A stretch of 64,000 nt of DNA from Myxococcales bacterium. Lineage in GTDB: Bacteria > Myxococcota_A > Polyangia > Palsa-1104 > JAEUJZ01. The notes beneath the pieces are model-generated. The model had not been told where the DNA came from, searched no databases, and worked only from the letters and a program-made list of their open reading frames with translations. The stretch lies in the NCBI GenBank assembly GCA_016794505.1, contig JAEUJZ010000016.1:62001-126000 (forward strand). The letters are read 5' to 3'. Numbering within the stretch: the stretch's first letter is position 1; each line of letters begins with the position of its first letter. A program made the position numbers and the translations under genes. This document shows, in pieces, positions 7,343 through 16,140 of the stretch.

Positions 7343-8863
7343 TCAGAAGCGGGAGGGCCTGGGCGATGGGGGCAGTCGAGTCTCGGAATTGGCCGCCGCA
7401 TGTACCAGTGCAAAGAAGGCCGCCTGCGCCTGCGCGAGCTCGCGTGGGCGAATTTTGTCGACGGTATCGCCCGCTGTGTGGTGCCACTCGAAGTACTCTG
7501 AGACATCTTGGGCCACGCCGACCACCGGGACATGTTCCGCTTGAAGTGGCAGCAGATCCGCACCCCATTCGTCGGTCATGCCGACTTCGTTGGGAACCAA
7601 GGTGGCAAACGGTGACAGCCAAGACTGCACGAGCTTTTGCGCCGGCTCACCCCCGGTCACGCGATAGCCAAAGGGGGCCCCCGCACCGGAATCGGCCTCC
7701 ATGGCGGCGACGTGCTTGGCGAGCTCGCTCTTGTGCGCCGCGGCATAGGCGCGAGCACCCGAGAGCCCAAGCTCTTCGTTCATGAACAACACGACGCGGA
7801 CCGTACGCCGCGGTGCCTGTGTCGAATCCGTGCGCGCGGCGTGCGCCATTCGTCGTGCCGTGTCCAAGACGATGCCGCAGCCCGCCCCGTCATCGAGCGC
7901 GCCGGTTCCCAGATCCCACGAGTCCAGGTGCGCTCCAAGAAGCACGATTTCATCCGGCTGGCTGCGTCCAGGCACTTCACCGATGACATTCCATGAGTCG
8001 ACTTCTCCGTCGAGTCGCGCACCCAGGCGTAGGCGGACACGCACGCTTTCGCCGGACTGCAGGCGGCGATGCAAGAGCTCGGCGTCCTCGGCAGAGACCG
8101 CCACGGCTGGGATGCGCGGGGTGCCGTCTTCGTAGCGCATGGCGCCCGTATGCGGCTGCCGATGAAAGCCGGTTCCCGTCGAGCGCACCAGGGCGGCCAC
8201 AGCGCCCTGCTTGGCTGCCCGCACGGCCCCCCGACCCCGCAGCGCCACGACATCGGCATAGCCCTGAAAGTCGCGGCTGCGCACCATCTCTTTGTTGAAC
8301 AGCACGATGCGACCGCGCACCTTTTCGCCTAGCTTGGCCAGCGACTCGAACGAGTCGACCTCGATGACTTCGGCCTCGATGGGCGTGATGGCATCGCTGC
8401 CGGGTGTGCGCGTACCGACGGACCCACCGAGCGTTGCGATGCGCAGTGGCTGCACGCTCTCACCGAGAAGCTCGGCCGACTCTTCTCCGCGCAGCCAGCG
8501 AGGAACGCGCACCGGCTCTTTGCGCACGTTGGAAAGCCCGGCTTTTTGCATCGCTGCGACGGCCCAACTCACGGCAAGCTCGGCGCCTTTTGAACCAGCC
8601 AGTCGCGCCCCGACGCGGTCTGCAAGATCGCGCGTGTACTGCAGGGCACCGACGGTATCACTCGGCTGCTTGAGGATTTCGCTCAACTGCTGCCGGCCCG
8701 TCGGATCCGTCGCTGAAAGGACAGACACGCTCGCGGCCATGGGAAGTGGTGCCGCTGGGGCCAGCGCCTGCGCCCCAAGCAGCAGCCCGGCCAGGGCCAT
8801 AAACGAGCGCATTCCTCGACGGGGAAGGCCCTTGCGGTGGACGATTCGTTTCGGCGTACACAT
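7343..8863 (-). CDS. Secreted M28-family zinc aminopeptidase
   Basis: A 506-residue exported peptidase. A signal peptide follows a basic start (MRSFMALAGLLLGAQALAPA; an alternative start at 8812 begins at this Met). A protease-associated insert occupies roughly residues 150-280. The M28 zinc site is complete: His in LLGAHLDSWD, bridging Asp in GALDDGAG, the catalytic Glu pair in NEELGLSGA, Asp in EADSGAG, and His in YFEWHHTAGDT. It probably removes N-terminal residues from peptides in the periplasm or medium, fitting a predatory or saprophytic lifestyle. A 9-base gap separates it from the glycosylase gene upstream. Confidence 0.9.
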   Translation of the reverse strand: MCTPKRIVHRKGLPRRGMRSFMALAGLLLGAQALAPAAPLPMAASVSVLSATDPTGRQQLSEILKQPSDTVGALQYTRDLADRVGARLAGSKGAELAVSWAVAAMQKAGLSNVRKEPVRVPRWLRGEESAELLGESVQPLRIATLGGSVGTRTPGSDAITPIEAEVIEVDSFESLAKLGEKVRGRIVLFNKEMVRSRDFQGYADVVALRGRGAVRAAKQGAVAALVRSTGTGFHRQPHTGAMRYEDGTPRIPAVAVSAEDAELLHRRLQSGESVRVRLRLGARLDGEVDSWNVIGEVPGRSQPDEIVLLGAHLDSWDLGTGALDDGAGCGIVLDTARRMAHAARTDSTQAPRRTVRVVLFMNEELGLSGARAYAAAHKSELAKHVAAMEADSGAGAPFGYRVTGGEPAQKLVQSWLSPFATLVPNEVGMTDEWGADLLPLQAEHVPVVGVAQDVSEYFEWHHTAGDTVDKIRPRELAQAQAAFFALVHAAANSETRLPPSPRPSRF

Positions 8864-8872
8864 GGTCGGGCA

Positions 8873-10000
8873 CTATACGCTAGGCGGGCCTTGCACAAGC
8901 AGACGCTGCGCCAGGCCGGCATAGATGGCGTAGCGACCCACGCGATGCAGGATGCGCTGGGCCATGGCATCGGCTTCTTTTGTGCGGAACCGCAGGGGGG
9001 CGCTGGCTCGTCGACCGCGCGTGCCGAGCGCTTGCCACGTGCGCAGGCTGTCGATGTCGAGATACGGCTCGCTGTGGCAGCCAAGAAGTGGATACAGCAG
9101 GGCACAGGCACGGTCGCCAAAGCCCGGTAGACGAGCGAGAAATCCCGAGACACGCAGCTGCCATTCGAGCTCGGCATCGACGGTGGTAAGTATGCAGCCT
9201 TCGGCATCCGCATCGTCTTGCGCATCGCTGAGCAGCTGCACAAATCCGCTCGGCAGCCGTCGCAGCGAGTCGGGATAGAAGCGGCCGTCCGAGCAAGTCT
9301 GCACCAGCGCACAGACGGTCTTGGCCACGGGCAAAGAGAGCTTGAGCTTCTTTGCGAGCTGCGCGGGCGTTGCCTTCGCCATGGCCTCTGGCGTTGGAAA
9401 TCCTCGACGATTTAGCGTGGTCGGGGGCCCGAAGTGTTGGCAGAGGCGGGCACAGACCTCGGCGTGCTGTGAATCCGGCAGGCGGGCGCGCAGCAGGCAC
9501 TTGAGCAGATCTTCAAACACCCCCGGCGAACGCAGGCTGCGCCCGGCTTCGACCTGCGCCACCCAACGCAGCTGGGCATCGATCTGGCACATCGCGTAAA
9601 ACAGCGACAGATCTTCGTCGAGACCTAGCACCGCTTCGATCTGCTGCTTCAGCGCTGCCAGCGGCGAGTCTGCGCGTTCCTTGCTCTTGCGCTGTGCGGT
9701 CTTCTTCTCAACCGGCAGGCCATAGACCAGAAGCGGCTGGCCCGCCGCGGCTTGGCAGACCAGGATCTCGACGGCGGCAGCTGCGTCGCTGAGGTCGTGT
9801 GGCGGCGGATACACCACAAACTGCAGGGCACGCTTCTCGGCATCAAAGACCACGGGCGGCAACGGCGGTGCGGGCGATCTCTCGACGAAGCGGCGCAGGC
9901 AGAAGCCAGCGGGCACGGCCAGAAGCTCGGGATCACCTGGCGATGGCGGCGCGGTAACCGGGCGTCGGGCCGCGGAGGCAGGCTGAAAAGACAAGCTCAT
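8873..10000 (-). CDS. HhH-GPD-type base-excision DNA glycosylase
   Basis: A 375-residue protein with the helix-hairpin-helix glycosylase fold of the AlkA/OGG1 group. FEDLLKCLLRARL resembles the first core helices, RLPGFGDRACALLYPLLG is the hairpin plus following helix, and PYLDIDSLRTW supplies the conserved catalytic-type Asp. The N-terminal ~120 residues match a glycosylase beta-domain in position. Start set at the ATG at 10000; frame extension to 10225 would run over the divergent gene and looks non-coding. It is likely to remove damaged bases (alkylated or oxidised), but the lesion cannot be specified. Confidence 0.7.
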   Translation of the reverse strand: MSLSFQPASAARRPVTAPPSPGDPELLAVPAGFCLRRFVERSPAPPLPPVVFDAEKRALQFVVYPPPHDLSDAAAAVEILVCQAAAGQPLLVYGLPVEKKTAQRKSKERADSPLAALKQQIEAVLGLDEDLSLFYAMCQIDAQLRWVAQVEAGRSLRSPGVFEDLLKCLLRARLPDSQHAEVCARLCQHFGPPTTLNRRGFPTPEAMAKATPAQLAKKLKLSLPVAKTVCALVQTCSDGRFYPDSLRRLPSGFVQLLSDAQDDADAEGCILTTVDAELEWQLRVSGFLARLPGFGDRACALLYPLLGCHSEPYLDIDSLRTWQALGTRGRRASAPLRFRTKEADAMAQRILHRVGRYAIYAGLAQRLLVQGPPSV

Positions 10001-10106
10001 GGCCGACGCTATACCACGTCTGCGACCGGCGGAAACGGCGCTGCTTGGTCGGCGGGGTAATGCGTGTATATTTCGCGCCTGCCCAATCTCGGGCCATGGC
10101 AAAGCG

Positions 10107-11105
10107 ATGACCACACCTCTGGGGCCAGAATTTGTCGACGAGATTTCTCGCCGCCGTGACTTTTCTGTCGCGCGCATGGCGGCGCTGCGCGAAACGTTGG
10201 CCACCCTGCCTGAGGTGCGCGACATCCCCGAGCTGTGTATCTATGTCACGGGCTCCTATGGGCGCGGCGACGCAACGCCCTCGTCGGATGTCGACATCTT
10301 CTTTCTGCGCCTGGGACACAGCAGCGAGAGGGCCCTGTCGCGCGTCGACAAGACGCTGGCTGACGCCGCGATCATCAAGGCCTGCCGCGCCATCGGCTTT
10401 CCTGACTTCACGCAAGGCGGCATCTACCTCGACATCCACTACGTCGGCGACATGCAAAAGACGCTGGGCAGTCGCGAAGATGACTATCGCAACCACTTCA
10501 CGGCGCGCATGCTGCTTCTTCTCGAAAGTGTCTGCGTCTTTAATCCGCCGATTTACGAAGCGGTCATCCGCGACATTTTGCAGACGTACTTTCGCGACTT
10601 CGCCGATCACGCCGAGACCTTTCGTCCGGTGTTCCTGCTCAACGATCTTTTGCGGTACTGGAAGACGATGTGCCTGAACTATGAGGCGCGTCGCACCGGC
10701 AAGACCGAGGCCAGCGACAAGGTGTATGAGCTGGCGAAGAATTTCCGTCTGAAATACAGCCGGCTTCTGATCTGCTTTTCGATGATCGCGCCGCTGGTCG
10801 CCGCAGCCCCAGGGATCACGATCGACGACGTGTCGCGCTTGGTGCATCGCACGCCGACCGAGCGCCTGCGCGAAGTGGCCGAGCGCCGCGACGCCGTGGC
10901 ACGTCGCATCCTGGATCGCTTGCTGGCCGAGTACGCGTGGTTTCTTTCGCAGACAGCCGACAAAGAGGCGCTGCTGGCCCGCTTCGCAGATCGCGGCGAA
11001 CGGCAAGCGGCCTTTGCCCGCGCTGCGACCTTTGGCGACCTGATGTACTCGTTCGTCAACAGCGTCAAGCACGACGAAGCAGCGATGCGCTATCTGCTGG
11101 TCTGA
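10107..11105 (+). CDS. DNA polymerase-beta-type nucleotidyltransferase with helical C-terminal domain
   Basis: A 332-residue protein. The N-terminal catalytic core has GSYGRGDATPSSDVDIFF (Gly-Ser at 49-50, Asp61 and Asp63) and a likely third carboxylate in IYLDIHYV (Asp109). This is the GS-x-DxD signature of minimal and template-independent nucleotidyltransferases. The rest, from about residue 130, is all-helical. The reaction could be AMP or UMP transfer to a protein, RNA tailing, or oligonucleotide synthesis. Start taken at ATG 10107 because upstream codons overlap the divergent glycosylase start. The stop is 3 bases before a 2H phosphoesterase gene, which in turn overlaps a DUF885 gene, so the three form one operon. 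Confidence 0.8.
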   Translation: MTTPLGPEFVDEISRRRDFSVARMAALRETLATLPEVRDIPELCIYVTGSYGRGDATPSSDVDIFFLRLGHSSERALSRVDKTLADAAIIKACRAIGFPDFTQGGIYLDIHYVGDMQKTLGSREDDYRNHFTARMLLLLESVCVFNPPIYEAVIRDILQTYFRDFADHAETFRPVFLLNDLLRYWKTMCLNYEARRTGKTEASDKVYELAKNFRLKYSRLLICFSMIAPLVAAAPGITIDDVSRLVHRTPTERLREVAERRDAVARRILDRLLAEYAWFLSQTADKEALLARFADRGERQAAFARAATFGDLMYSFVNSVKHDEAAMRYLLV

Positions 11106-11108
11106 ACC

Positions 11109-11750
11109 ATGGCCGGGCCGCCGCGCATGCGCGTGTTCTATGTCGTCTATCCCGAAGATCCAGCGCTGTGCGCGTGGCTGAACTTGCTGCGGGTGTTGGC
11201 CAATCCGCACGAAAAAGAGCCAGCGCATGTCACGGTGCGGGGCCCGTATCGACAGCGCTATCGCTTGCCACAGGCAGCGACGGGGGTGCGTGGCTCGACG
11301 GTACATGTGCCGGGCGCGGACGCGTTTCTTGGGGACAAGCAGTCGACGGTGATTTTGCGCTGTCAGGCTGAACAGCTACGCGCGCTGTGGCGCAAGCCTG
11401 ACTATCCCAGCTTCACGCCTCACCTGACGCTGTGCGATGGCCTGCCCCGCGCCCTGTCAGAAGAGATCTTGGACGTGGCGCGCACCATTCCGCCGTTTTC
11501 GTTTCGCGTCGGTGATCTGGTGCCGATTTTCACCAAGCCAAAGCAGACGGCATTGGGCCTTTTGTCAGCCATCGATGATGCGCTTCTGGCCGAGATCGCA
11601 GGGCAGCGCTTGCATGCCGAAGCGCTGCTGCGCATGGCCACACGAGAGCGCTTGGCGCTGCTGCGCTGCGTCGTATCGCGACTGCCCACAGACGCCGCGT
11701 CCATGGCGGAAGCCCACCCCCAAACTGCAGAGAGAGAACACTTGGGATGA
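11109..11750 (+). CDS. 2H phosphoesterase superfamily protein (2'-5' RNA ligase/cyclic phosphodiesterase-like)
   Basis: A 213-residue protein with both signature HxT motifs of the 2H superfamily: PAHVTVRGP (His40, Thr42) and TPHLTLCDG (His105, Thr107). They are separated by about 65 residues, somewhat shorter than in ThpR. 2H enzymes hydrolyse 2',3'-cyclic phosphates or 2'-5' linkages, and some phage members (Acb1) degrade cyclic oligonucleotides. The C-terminal ~45 residues are charged and helical. A second in-frame ATG at 11127 (MRVFYVVYP) could be the true start. It sits 3 bases after a nucleotidyltransferase gene and overlaps the next gene by 4 bases. Confidence 0.8.
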   Translation: MAGPPRMRVFYVVYPEDPALCAWLNLLRVLANPHEKEPAHVTVRGPYRQRYRLPQAATGVRGSTVHVPGADAFLGDKQSTVILRCQAEQLRALWRKPDYPSFTPHLTLCDGLPRALSEEILDVARTIPPFSFRVGDLVPIFTKPKQTALGLLSAIDDALLAEIAGQRLHAEALLRMATRERLALLRCVVSRLPTDAASMAEAHPQTAEREHLG

Positions 11751-13537
11751 ACCACGAAATGAACAAGACCACCGAGAGTCAACCAGCCAGACTTAGCTTC
11801 CGTCCCCGCGGTCCGGCACTGGGCCTTTTGTGCGGGCTAGCCCTTCTGTGCGTGCCGCTTTCGGCGCGACCTGCTCCAGCCGACGATCAAGCCTTTGTTG
11901 CGCTGATGGTCACGCTGACGAGCGAATACGCCAAGCGCTATCCCATCGAAGCGACAGAGCTTGGCATTCACAGCTATGACGGCGAGATCGACGACGTGTC
12001 TCCCGCTGGTATCGCGGCCGAGCTGGCTTGGCTGCGCGACTGGCAGGCGCGCTTGGCGGCGATTCCACTGGCGAGCCTGTCGACGGAAAACCGCTTTGAT
12101 CTAGAGCTAGCCCGGCATGCCGTCGGTTCGCGCCTGTACCTGCGTAGCGAGGCGCAGGATCATCGCCGTCGACCGGGAACGTATCTGCGCATGGTGGCGG
12201 GCAGTGTGAACGCGCTGATCAAGCGCTCGTTCGCGCCTGCGCAACAGCGCCTGCGCTTGGTGCAAGCACGCTTGGCCAAGCTACCGAGTGCGCTGCAGGC
12301 GGCGGAAAAAAATCTCGATGCGAGCGCGCCCCTTTCGCAGGTGGCGATCGACATCACGCTGTCGGATCTGGATGCCACGGCGCGCTTTCTTTCCGATGAC
12401 GTGCCCCTGGCATTTCCTGAAGTGAAAGATGCCGCGCTGCAACAAGAGCTACGGCAAGCCAGCAGCACCGTGGCGCAGGCGCTGCGGCGCTTTGGCGACT
12501 TTCTGAAGCAGCGGCGCAAGACGGCGAGTCCGGCCTTTTCATTGGGCAGCGAGGCATACAAAAAGCGCCTGTGGGCCGTCGAGATGATCGATGAGCCGCT
12601 GCCTCAGCTTTTGTCGCGGGCCGAGTCCGAGATCGCCCGCCTGCAGCGCGAGTTTCGTGCGACGGCCGGAAAGATCGACAGCAAGAAAGACGCGGCCGCG
12701 GTGCAGCTTGACATGTTGAAGGATCACCCAAGCGGTGACCGCGTGATCGCCGAGACCAGCGCGCGTCTGTCCGGCCAGCAGAAGTTCCTGATCGATCGCC
12801 GCATCGTAACGCTGCCTTCGCCGGTCTTGCCGCTGGTGCGCGAGACGCCGCCGTTTATGCGCGCAACAACCTTGGCCTCGATGGACACACCGGGACCGTA
12901 CGACTCGGCCAAGGAAGCGTATTACTACGTCACGCTGCCCAACCCGACGTGGACGAAAGAGCAGGCCGAGGACTTTCTGCGCGGTGCGCACAGCCGGCCG
13001 ATCATCGAAGTCACCGCGATTCATGAAGCATTTCCCGGACACTATCTGCAGCACCTGTGGGAAGGACGGCTTAGCAAGGCGCGTCAGCTATTTGGGGTGA
13101 TGAGCAACATCGAAGGCTGGGCACACTACACCGAGCAGATGATGCTCGACGAGGGCTATGGCAATGGCGACCCGACGCTGCGCTTGGCGCAGATTCAAGA
13201 TGCGCTGCTGCGGGCCGGTCGTTTCGTCGCTGCGCTGCGCATGCACACCGATGCCGCGGGGCCAGGCAGTGCGGCGTGGACCGTCGAGCAAGCCACGGAC
13301 TATTTCCAGAAGCAGGCGCTGCAGACGCGCAAAGTGTCCGAGATGGAAGCGCTGCGCGGCACGCAGGATCCGCTGTACATGGTCTACACCTGGGGCAAGC
13401 TGGAAATCCTGCGCTTGCGCGACGAGGTGAAGGCAGCGCGCGGGGCGGGCTTTGCGCTCAAGGGCTTTCACGACGATCTGCTGAGCTATGGGCGGGCGCC
13501 GTTTCGTCTGATTCGGCCTCTGGTGGTGAAGAAGTAG
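11747..13537 (+). CDS. Exported DUF885-family metallopeptidase-like protein
   Basis: A 596-residue protein with an N-terminal signal peptide (ALGLLCGLALLCVPLSARPAPA, about residues 24-45). The DUF885 domain covers nearly all the rest. Its hallmark HEAFPGHYLQ, with an HExxxGH arrangement, and the later Trp/His-rich EGWAHYTEQM are consistent with the zinc-binding helices of this peptidase-like family. The start overlaps the 2H phosphoesterase stop by 4 bases. It converges with the kinase gene at 13543 with only 5 bases between. Export contrasts with the two cytoplasmic genes upstream, so a shared pathway is not certain. Confidence 0.85.
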   Translation: MNHEMNKTTESQPARLSFRPRGPALGLLCGLALLCVPLSARPAPADDQAFVALMVTLTSEYAKRYPIEATELGIHSYDGEIDDVSPAGIAAELAWLRDWQARLAAIPLASLSTENRFDLELARHAVGSRLYLRSEAQDHRRRPGTYLRMVAGSVNALIKRSFAPAQQRLRLVQARLAKLPSALQAAEKNLDASAPLSQVAIDITLSDLDATARFLSDDVPLAFPEVKDAALQQELRQASSTVAQALRRFGDFLKQRRKTASPAFSLGSEAYKKRLWAVEMIDEPLPQLLSRAESEIARLQREFRATAGKIDSKKDAAAVQLDMLKDHPSGDRVIAETSARLSGQQKFLIDRRIVTLPSPVLPLVRETPPFMRATTLASMDTPGPYDSAKEAYYYVTLPNPTWTKEQAEDFLRGAHSRPIIEVTAIHEAFPGHYLQHLWEGRLSKARQLFGVMSNIEGWAHYTEQMMLDEGYGNGDPTLRLAQIQDALLRAGRFVAALRMHTDAAGPGSAAWTVEQATDYFQKQALQTRKVSEMEALRGTQDPLYMVYTWGKLEILRLRDEVKAARGAGFALKGFHDDLLSYGRAPFRLIRPLVVKK

Positions 13538-13542
13538 CCTGG

Positions 13543-15927
13543 CTATCCGCGCCCCTCGCGTCGCTGGCGAGGGCTGCCATCGACCGCGCGCAAGAGCAGC
13601 CACCACAGCCAACCCAGAAGCGCCAGCACGCTAATGCATCCGACGACCCCGATGCGTACCAGGTGCCGACCCAGATCGTTTACTGGCTTGATTACGTCGC
13701 GATAGGGCTCTTGCACGATGACCACCCAGCCGGTGTCGCGACCTCGCACCACGACGGGCTCCATCGCCGCAAGCCACTGCCCGCCGCTTTCGGGGCTTAG
13801 CGGGTCGACATAGCCGACGAAGGTCAGCGGGTGCAGGGCGCGACTGTCGCCCAACACGAGTGCTCGCTGCGCATCGTCCAAGCGCTGCAGCACGTCGCCG
13901 CCGACGCGAGGCCGTGGCACATGCGAGGCGGTTAGCTGCTGCGAGAGCGCGTCCGACAGCAGTGGATGCTGCAGGATCAGGCCCCGCTGACCGGGTAGAT
14001 CTTCGCGGCTATCGACAAGTGCTGCGACCTGCCGCGCACCTTGGCGTTCGCCGGGATTCAGCTCGCCAAAGTGACCCAAGCGCACGGTCATGCCCAATAC
14101 GCCGACGACTTCTGGGGGACCGCTTTCAGATGGCTCGCTCCACACGGGGACCGAGAATGCGACGATGCGATTGCCGCTGGCTTGGCTATCGAACACGGCC
14201 GAGCGATGCGGGGCGCGAATGGGCGAGATTTCGCCACGACTGCCCAGCGCGTCCGTCTTGCTCGGCAGATCGCGTCCGTGCCCATGGAAGTAGTCGCGGA
14301 ACGACCAGTTCTTTCCCACCGTCGGCGAAAACGGCACGCGGGCCCACTGCAGACCGTGGTGGTCGGCCAGAAACCAGCTCGTCGCGCCCAGGCTGTGATA
14401 GCGGTGTTCCTGCCGCTCAAGCCACTCTTGCAGCACGGTCTGCAGCTCACGTCTTCGCCCGGCGCCGTATTGCGCTTCGATTTCGGATCGCGGATCGGCG
14501 GATGCGCTGTGAGTTTGTGGTTGGCCTAGCTCGATGAGCACATCGCGCATCACCGGATCGTTGGCCGATGCTTCCAGGGCGCTCCAGCGCCGCTCGACTT
14601 CACGCCCGGCGGTCTCAGCGACGAAGCGCGCGGCGAAGCGGGTGCTCTCAAGAGCGCGCTGGATGATCGCTTTTTGCGAGCTACCCAGCGCGGTGCGCCA
14701 TGTCTGACCCCCGATCAGCGCAACCACCAGCATGAGAAGCGAAAACCCAACCGCGCCTATGATCATCACCGGACGCTTGGCGCGCTGCTGCTCTAGGTTT
14801 TTCAGCGCGTCGAGGATGGCTTGCGCGCTGCTAGGACGCGCGTCGGCATCCAGGCTTAGGCAGTCGCAGATCAGCGTTCGCAAGCCAGCATCGAGTCGCG
14901 AACAGCGACGGCGTAGCTCTAGCTCGGGCGACGGCGCAGCGCGCAGAATCTGACGATACAGCGCCAGTCGATCGGGCAGCGTGGCGTTTTCCGCGATCAG
15001 CCTGCGGGCATCTTTGCTTCGATACGGCGGGCGGCCGGTGAGCATGGCGTACGTCATCGCTCCCAGCGCATAGACATCCCAGCGGGCGTCGGGCACCGCG
15101 GCCAGATCGGCTTGTTCGGGCGCCATGTAAAAGAACGTGCCAAGCGATGGCTGCTGCTCACTCGTCAAGCGAGATTGACCAAAATCACACAGCCGCGGAC
15201 GCAGGTCGCTGTCCAGAAGCACATTGGCTGGCTTCAGGTCGCAGTGCAGAATTCCCACGCTGTGCGCCTGGGCCAGCGCTCGCGCGATCGCCTTCAGCAC
15301 GCGTGTGGCGTCTGCCTCGGATAACGGGCCTTGGCGCAGGCGATCCTCCAGCGAGCCGCGCTCTAGATATTCCATCACGTAGTACGGCGGCGAGGCATGC
15401 CAGCCCACTTCAATGAGCTGGACGATTTCTCGCGACGTGTACAGCACGGCGAGCTTTTCGACTTCGCGTCGCAAAAAGCCGAAGTCGAGCCCCGGCGCAT
15501 GCGAGTAGAACTTGATGGCGACGAGCTTGCCGGTGTTCTCTTGCTCGGCGAGCCACACCGTGCCGAACGCACCATGACCCAGCGAGCGCAGCAAGCGATA
15601 GCCAGGGACAGAGCCAGGCGGAGGCTGCAGCTCGGCCGAGTCGCTGCTGGCATCAGCGCTGGACACGGACGGTCGGCTGTGCGATGCAGCCGCCGACAAC
15701 AGCCCCATCGGTGCAGGCGCTGCCTGGGTGGCCGCGAGCGCAGCCTGCTCAGTCAGCTCAAGTGCGGGGGAATCGGTGGGGCACACCAGATGTGGTGAAT
15801 CGGTTGTCGCAAGCGACTGCGGTAGAGCCGCCGGCATGGTGTGCTCAAGCGCCACATCCTCGTTGTTTGGCTGTACCGCAGTCGGGTTCTCTGACTGGCC
15901 GGTTCGCACACGTGCTGGCGTCACCAT
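13543..15927 (-). CDS. Transmembrane Ser/Thr protein kinase with extracytoplasmic Cache-like sensor
   Basis: A 794-residue protein; ATG at 15927 preferred over a TTG two codons upstream. A low-complexity N-terminus (~105 residues) precedes the kinase domain (~108-385) with glycine loop LGHGAFGTVWLAEQ, Lys in VAIKFY, catalytic loop HCDLKPANVLL, metal-binding CDFGQSR and MAPEQ. The catalytic loop is HCD, not HRD, so it is a non-RD kinase. TM1 (about 390-410) is followed by ~350 extracytoplasmic residues with GATSWFLADHHGLQWARV and NWSFRDYFHG, resembling dCache ligand-binding modules, then TM2 near the C-terminus (GVVGCISVLALLGWLWWLLL). The kinase is cytoplasmic and the sensor faces the periplasm. 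Confidence 0.85.
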   Translation of the reverse strand: MVTPARVRTGQSENPTAVQPNNEDVALEHTMPAALPQSLATTDSPHLVCPTDSPALELTEQAALAATQAAPAPMGLLSAAASHSRPSVSSADASSDSAELQPPPGSVPGYRLLRSLGHGAFGTVWLAEQENTGKLVAIKFYSHAPGLDFGFLRREVEKLAVLYTSREIVQLIEVGWHASPPYYVMEYLERGSLEDRLRQGPLSEADATRVLKAIARALAQAHSVGILHCDLKPANVLLDSDLRPRLCDFGQSRLTSEQQPSLGTFFYMAPEQADLAAVPDARWDVYALGAMTYAMLTGRPPYRSKDARRLIAENATLPDRLALYRQILRAAPSPELELRRRCSRLDAGLRTLICDCLSLDADARPSSAQAILDALKNLEQQRAKRPVMIIGAVGFSLLMLVVALIGGQTWRTALGSSQKAIIQRALESTRFAARFVAETAGREVERRWSALEASANDPVMRDVLIELGQPQTHSASADPRSEIEAQYGAGRRRELQTVLQEWLERQEHRYHSLGATSWFLADHHGLQWARVPFSPTVGKNWSFRDYFHGHGRDLPSKTDALGSRGEISPIRAPHRSAVFDSQASGNRIVAFSVPVWSEPSESGPPEVVGVLGMTVRLGHFGELNPGERQGARQVAALVDSREDLPGQRGLILQHPLLSDALSQQLTASHVPRPRVGGDVLQRLDDAQRALVLGDSRALHPLTFVGYVDPLSPESGGQWLAAMEPVVVRGRDTGWVVIVQEPYRDVIKPVNDLGRHLVRIGVVGCISVLALLGWLWWLLLRAVDGSPRQRREGRG

Positions 15928-16140
15928 GACCAAGCCGGCACCATAACATAGCTAGCCAACTGCCTCTGGCCGCCGGGGTGCGGGGGCCTGGTGCCGAGCC
16001 GTGCTCATGCTGCGCCGACGTCACTGGGGCAAGACCTCTGCGCTCGACGAGCGTACGAGGGGCAGCGCGTGCGATATTCGGACGTTGACTCCGCGAAACC
16101 CGCAGCGTCCAATTTACCTACCCGTAGAAGGAGTTTGTTG

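Noticed and set aside
9933..11306. Long minus-strand frame of 457 codons across the nucleotidyltransferase gene
   Set aside because: It is the antisense of a well-supported gene; its composition (His, Arg, Gln, Asp) is typical of high-GC shadow frames and shows no domain.
10107..13537. CBASS-type antiphage operon
   Set aside because: Although the nucleotidyltransferase has a GS/DxD core, no known CBASS effector or Cap2/Cap3 gene is next to it, and the third gene is an exported DUF885 peptidase-like protein.
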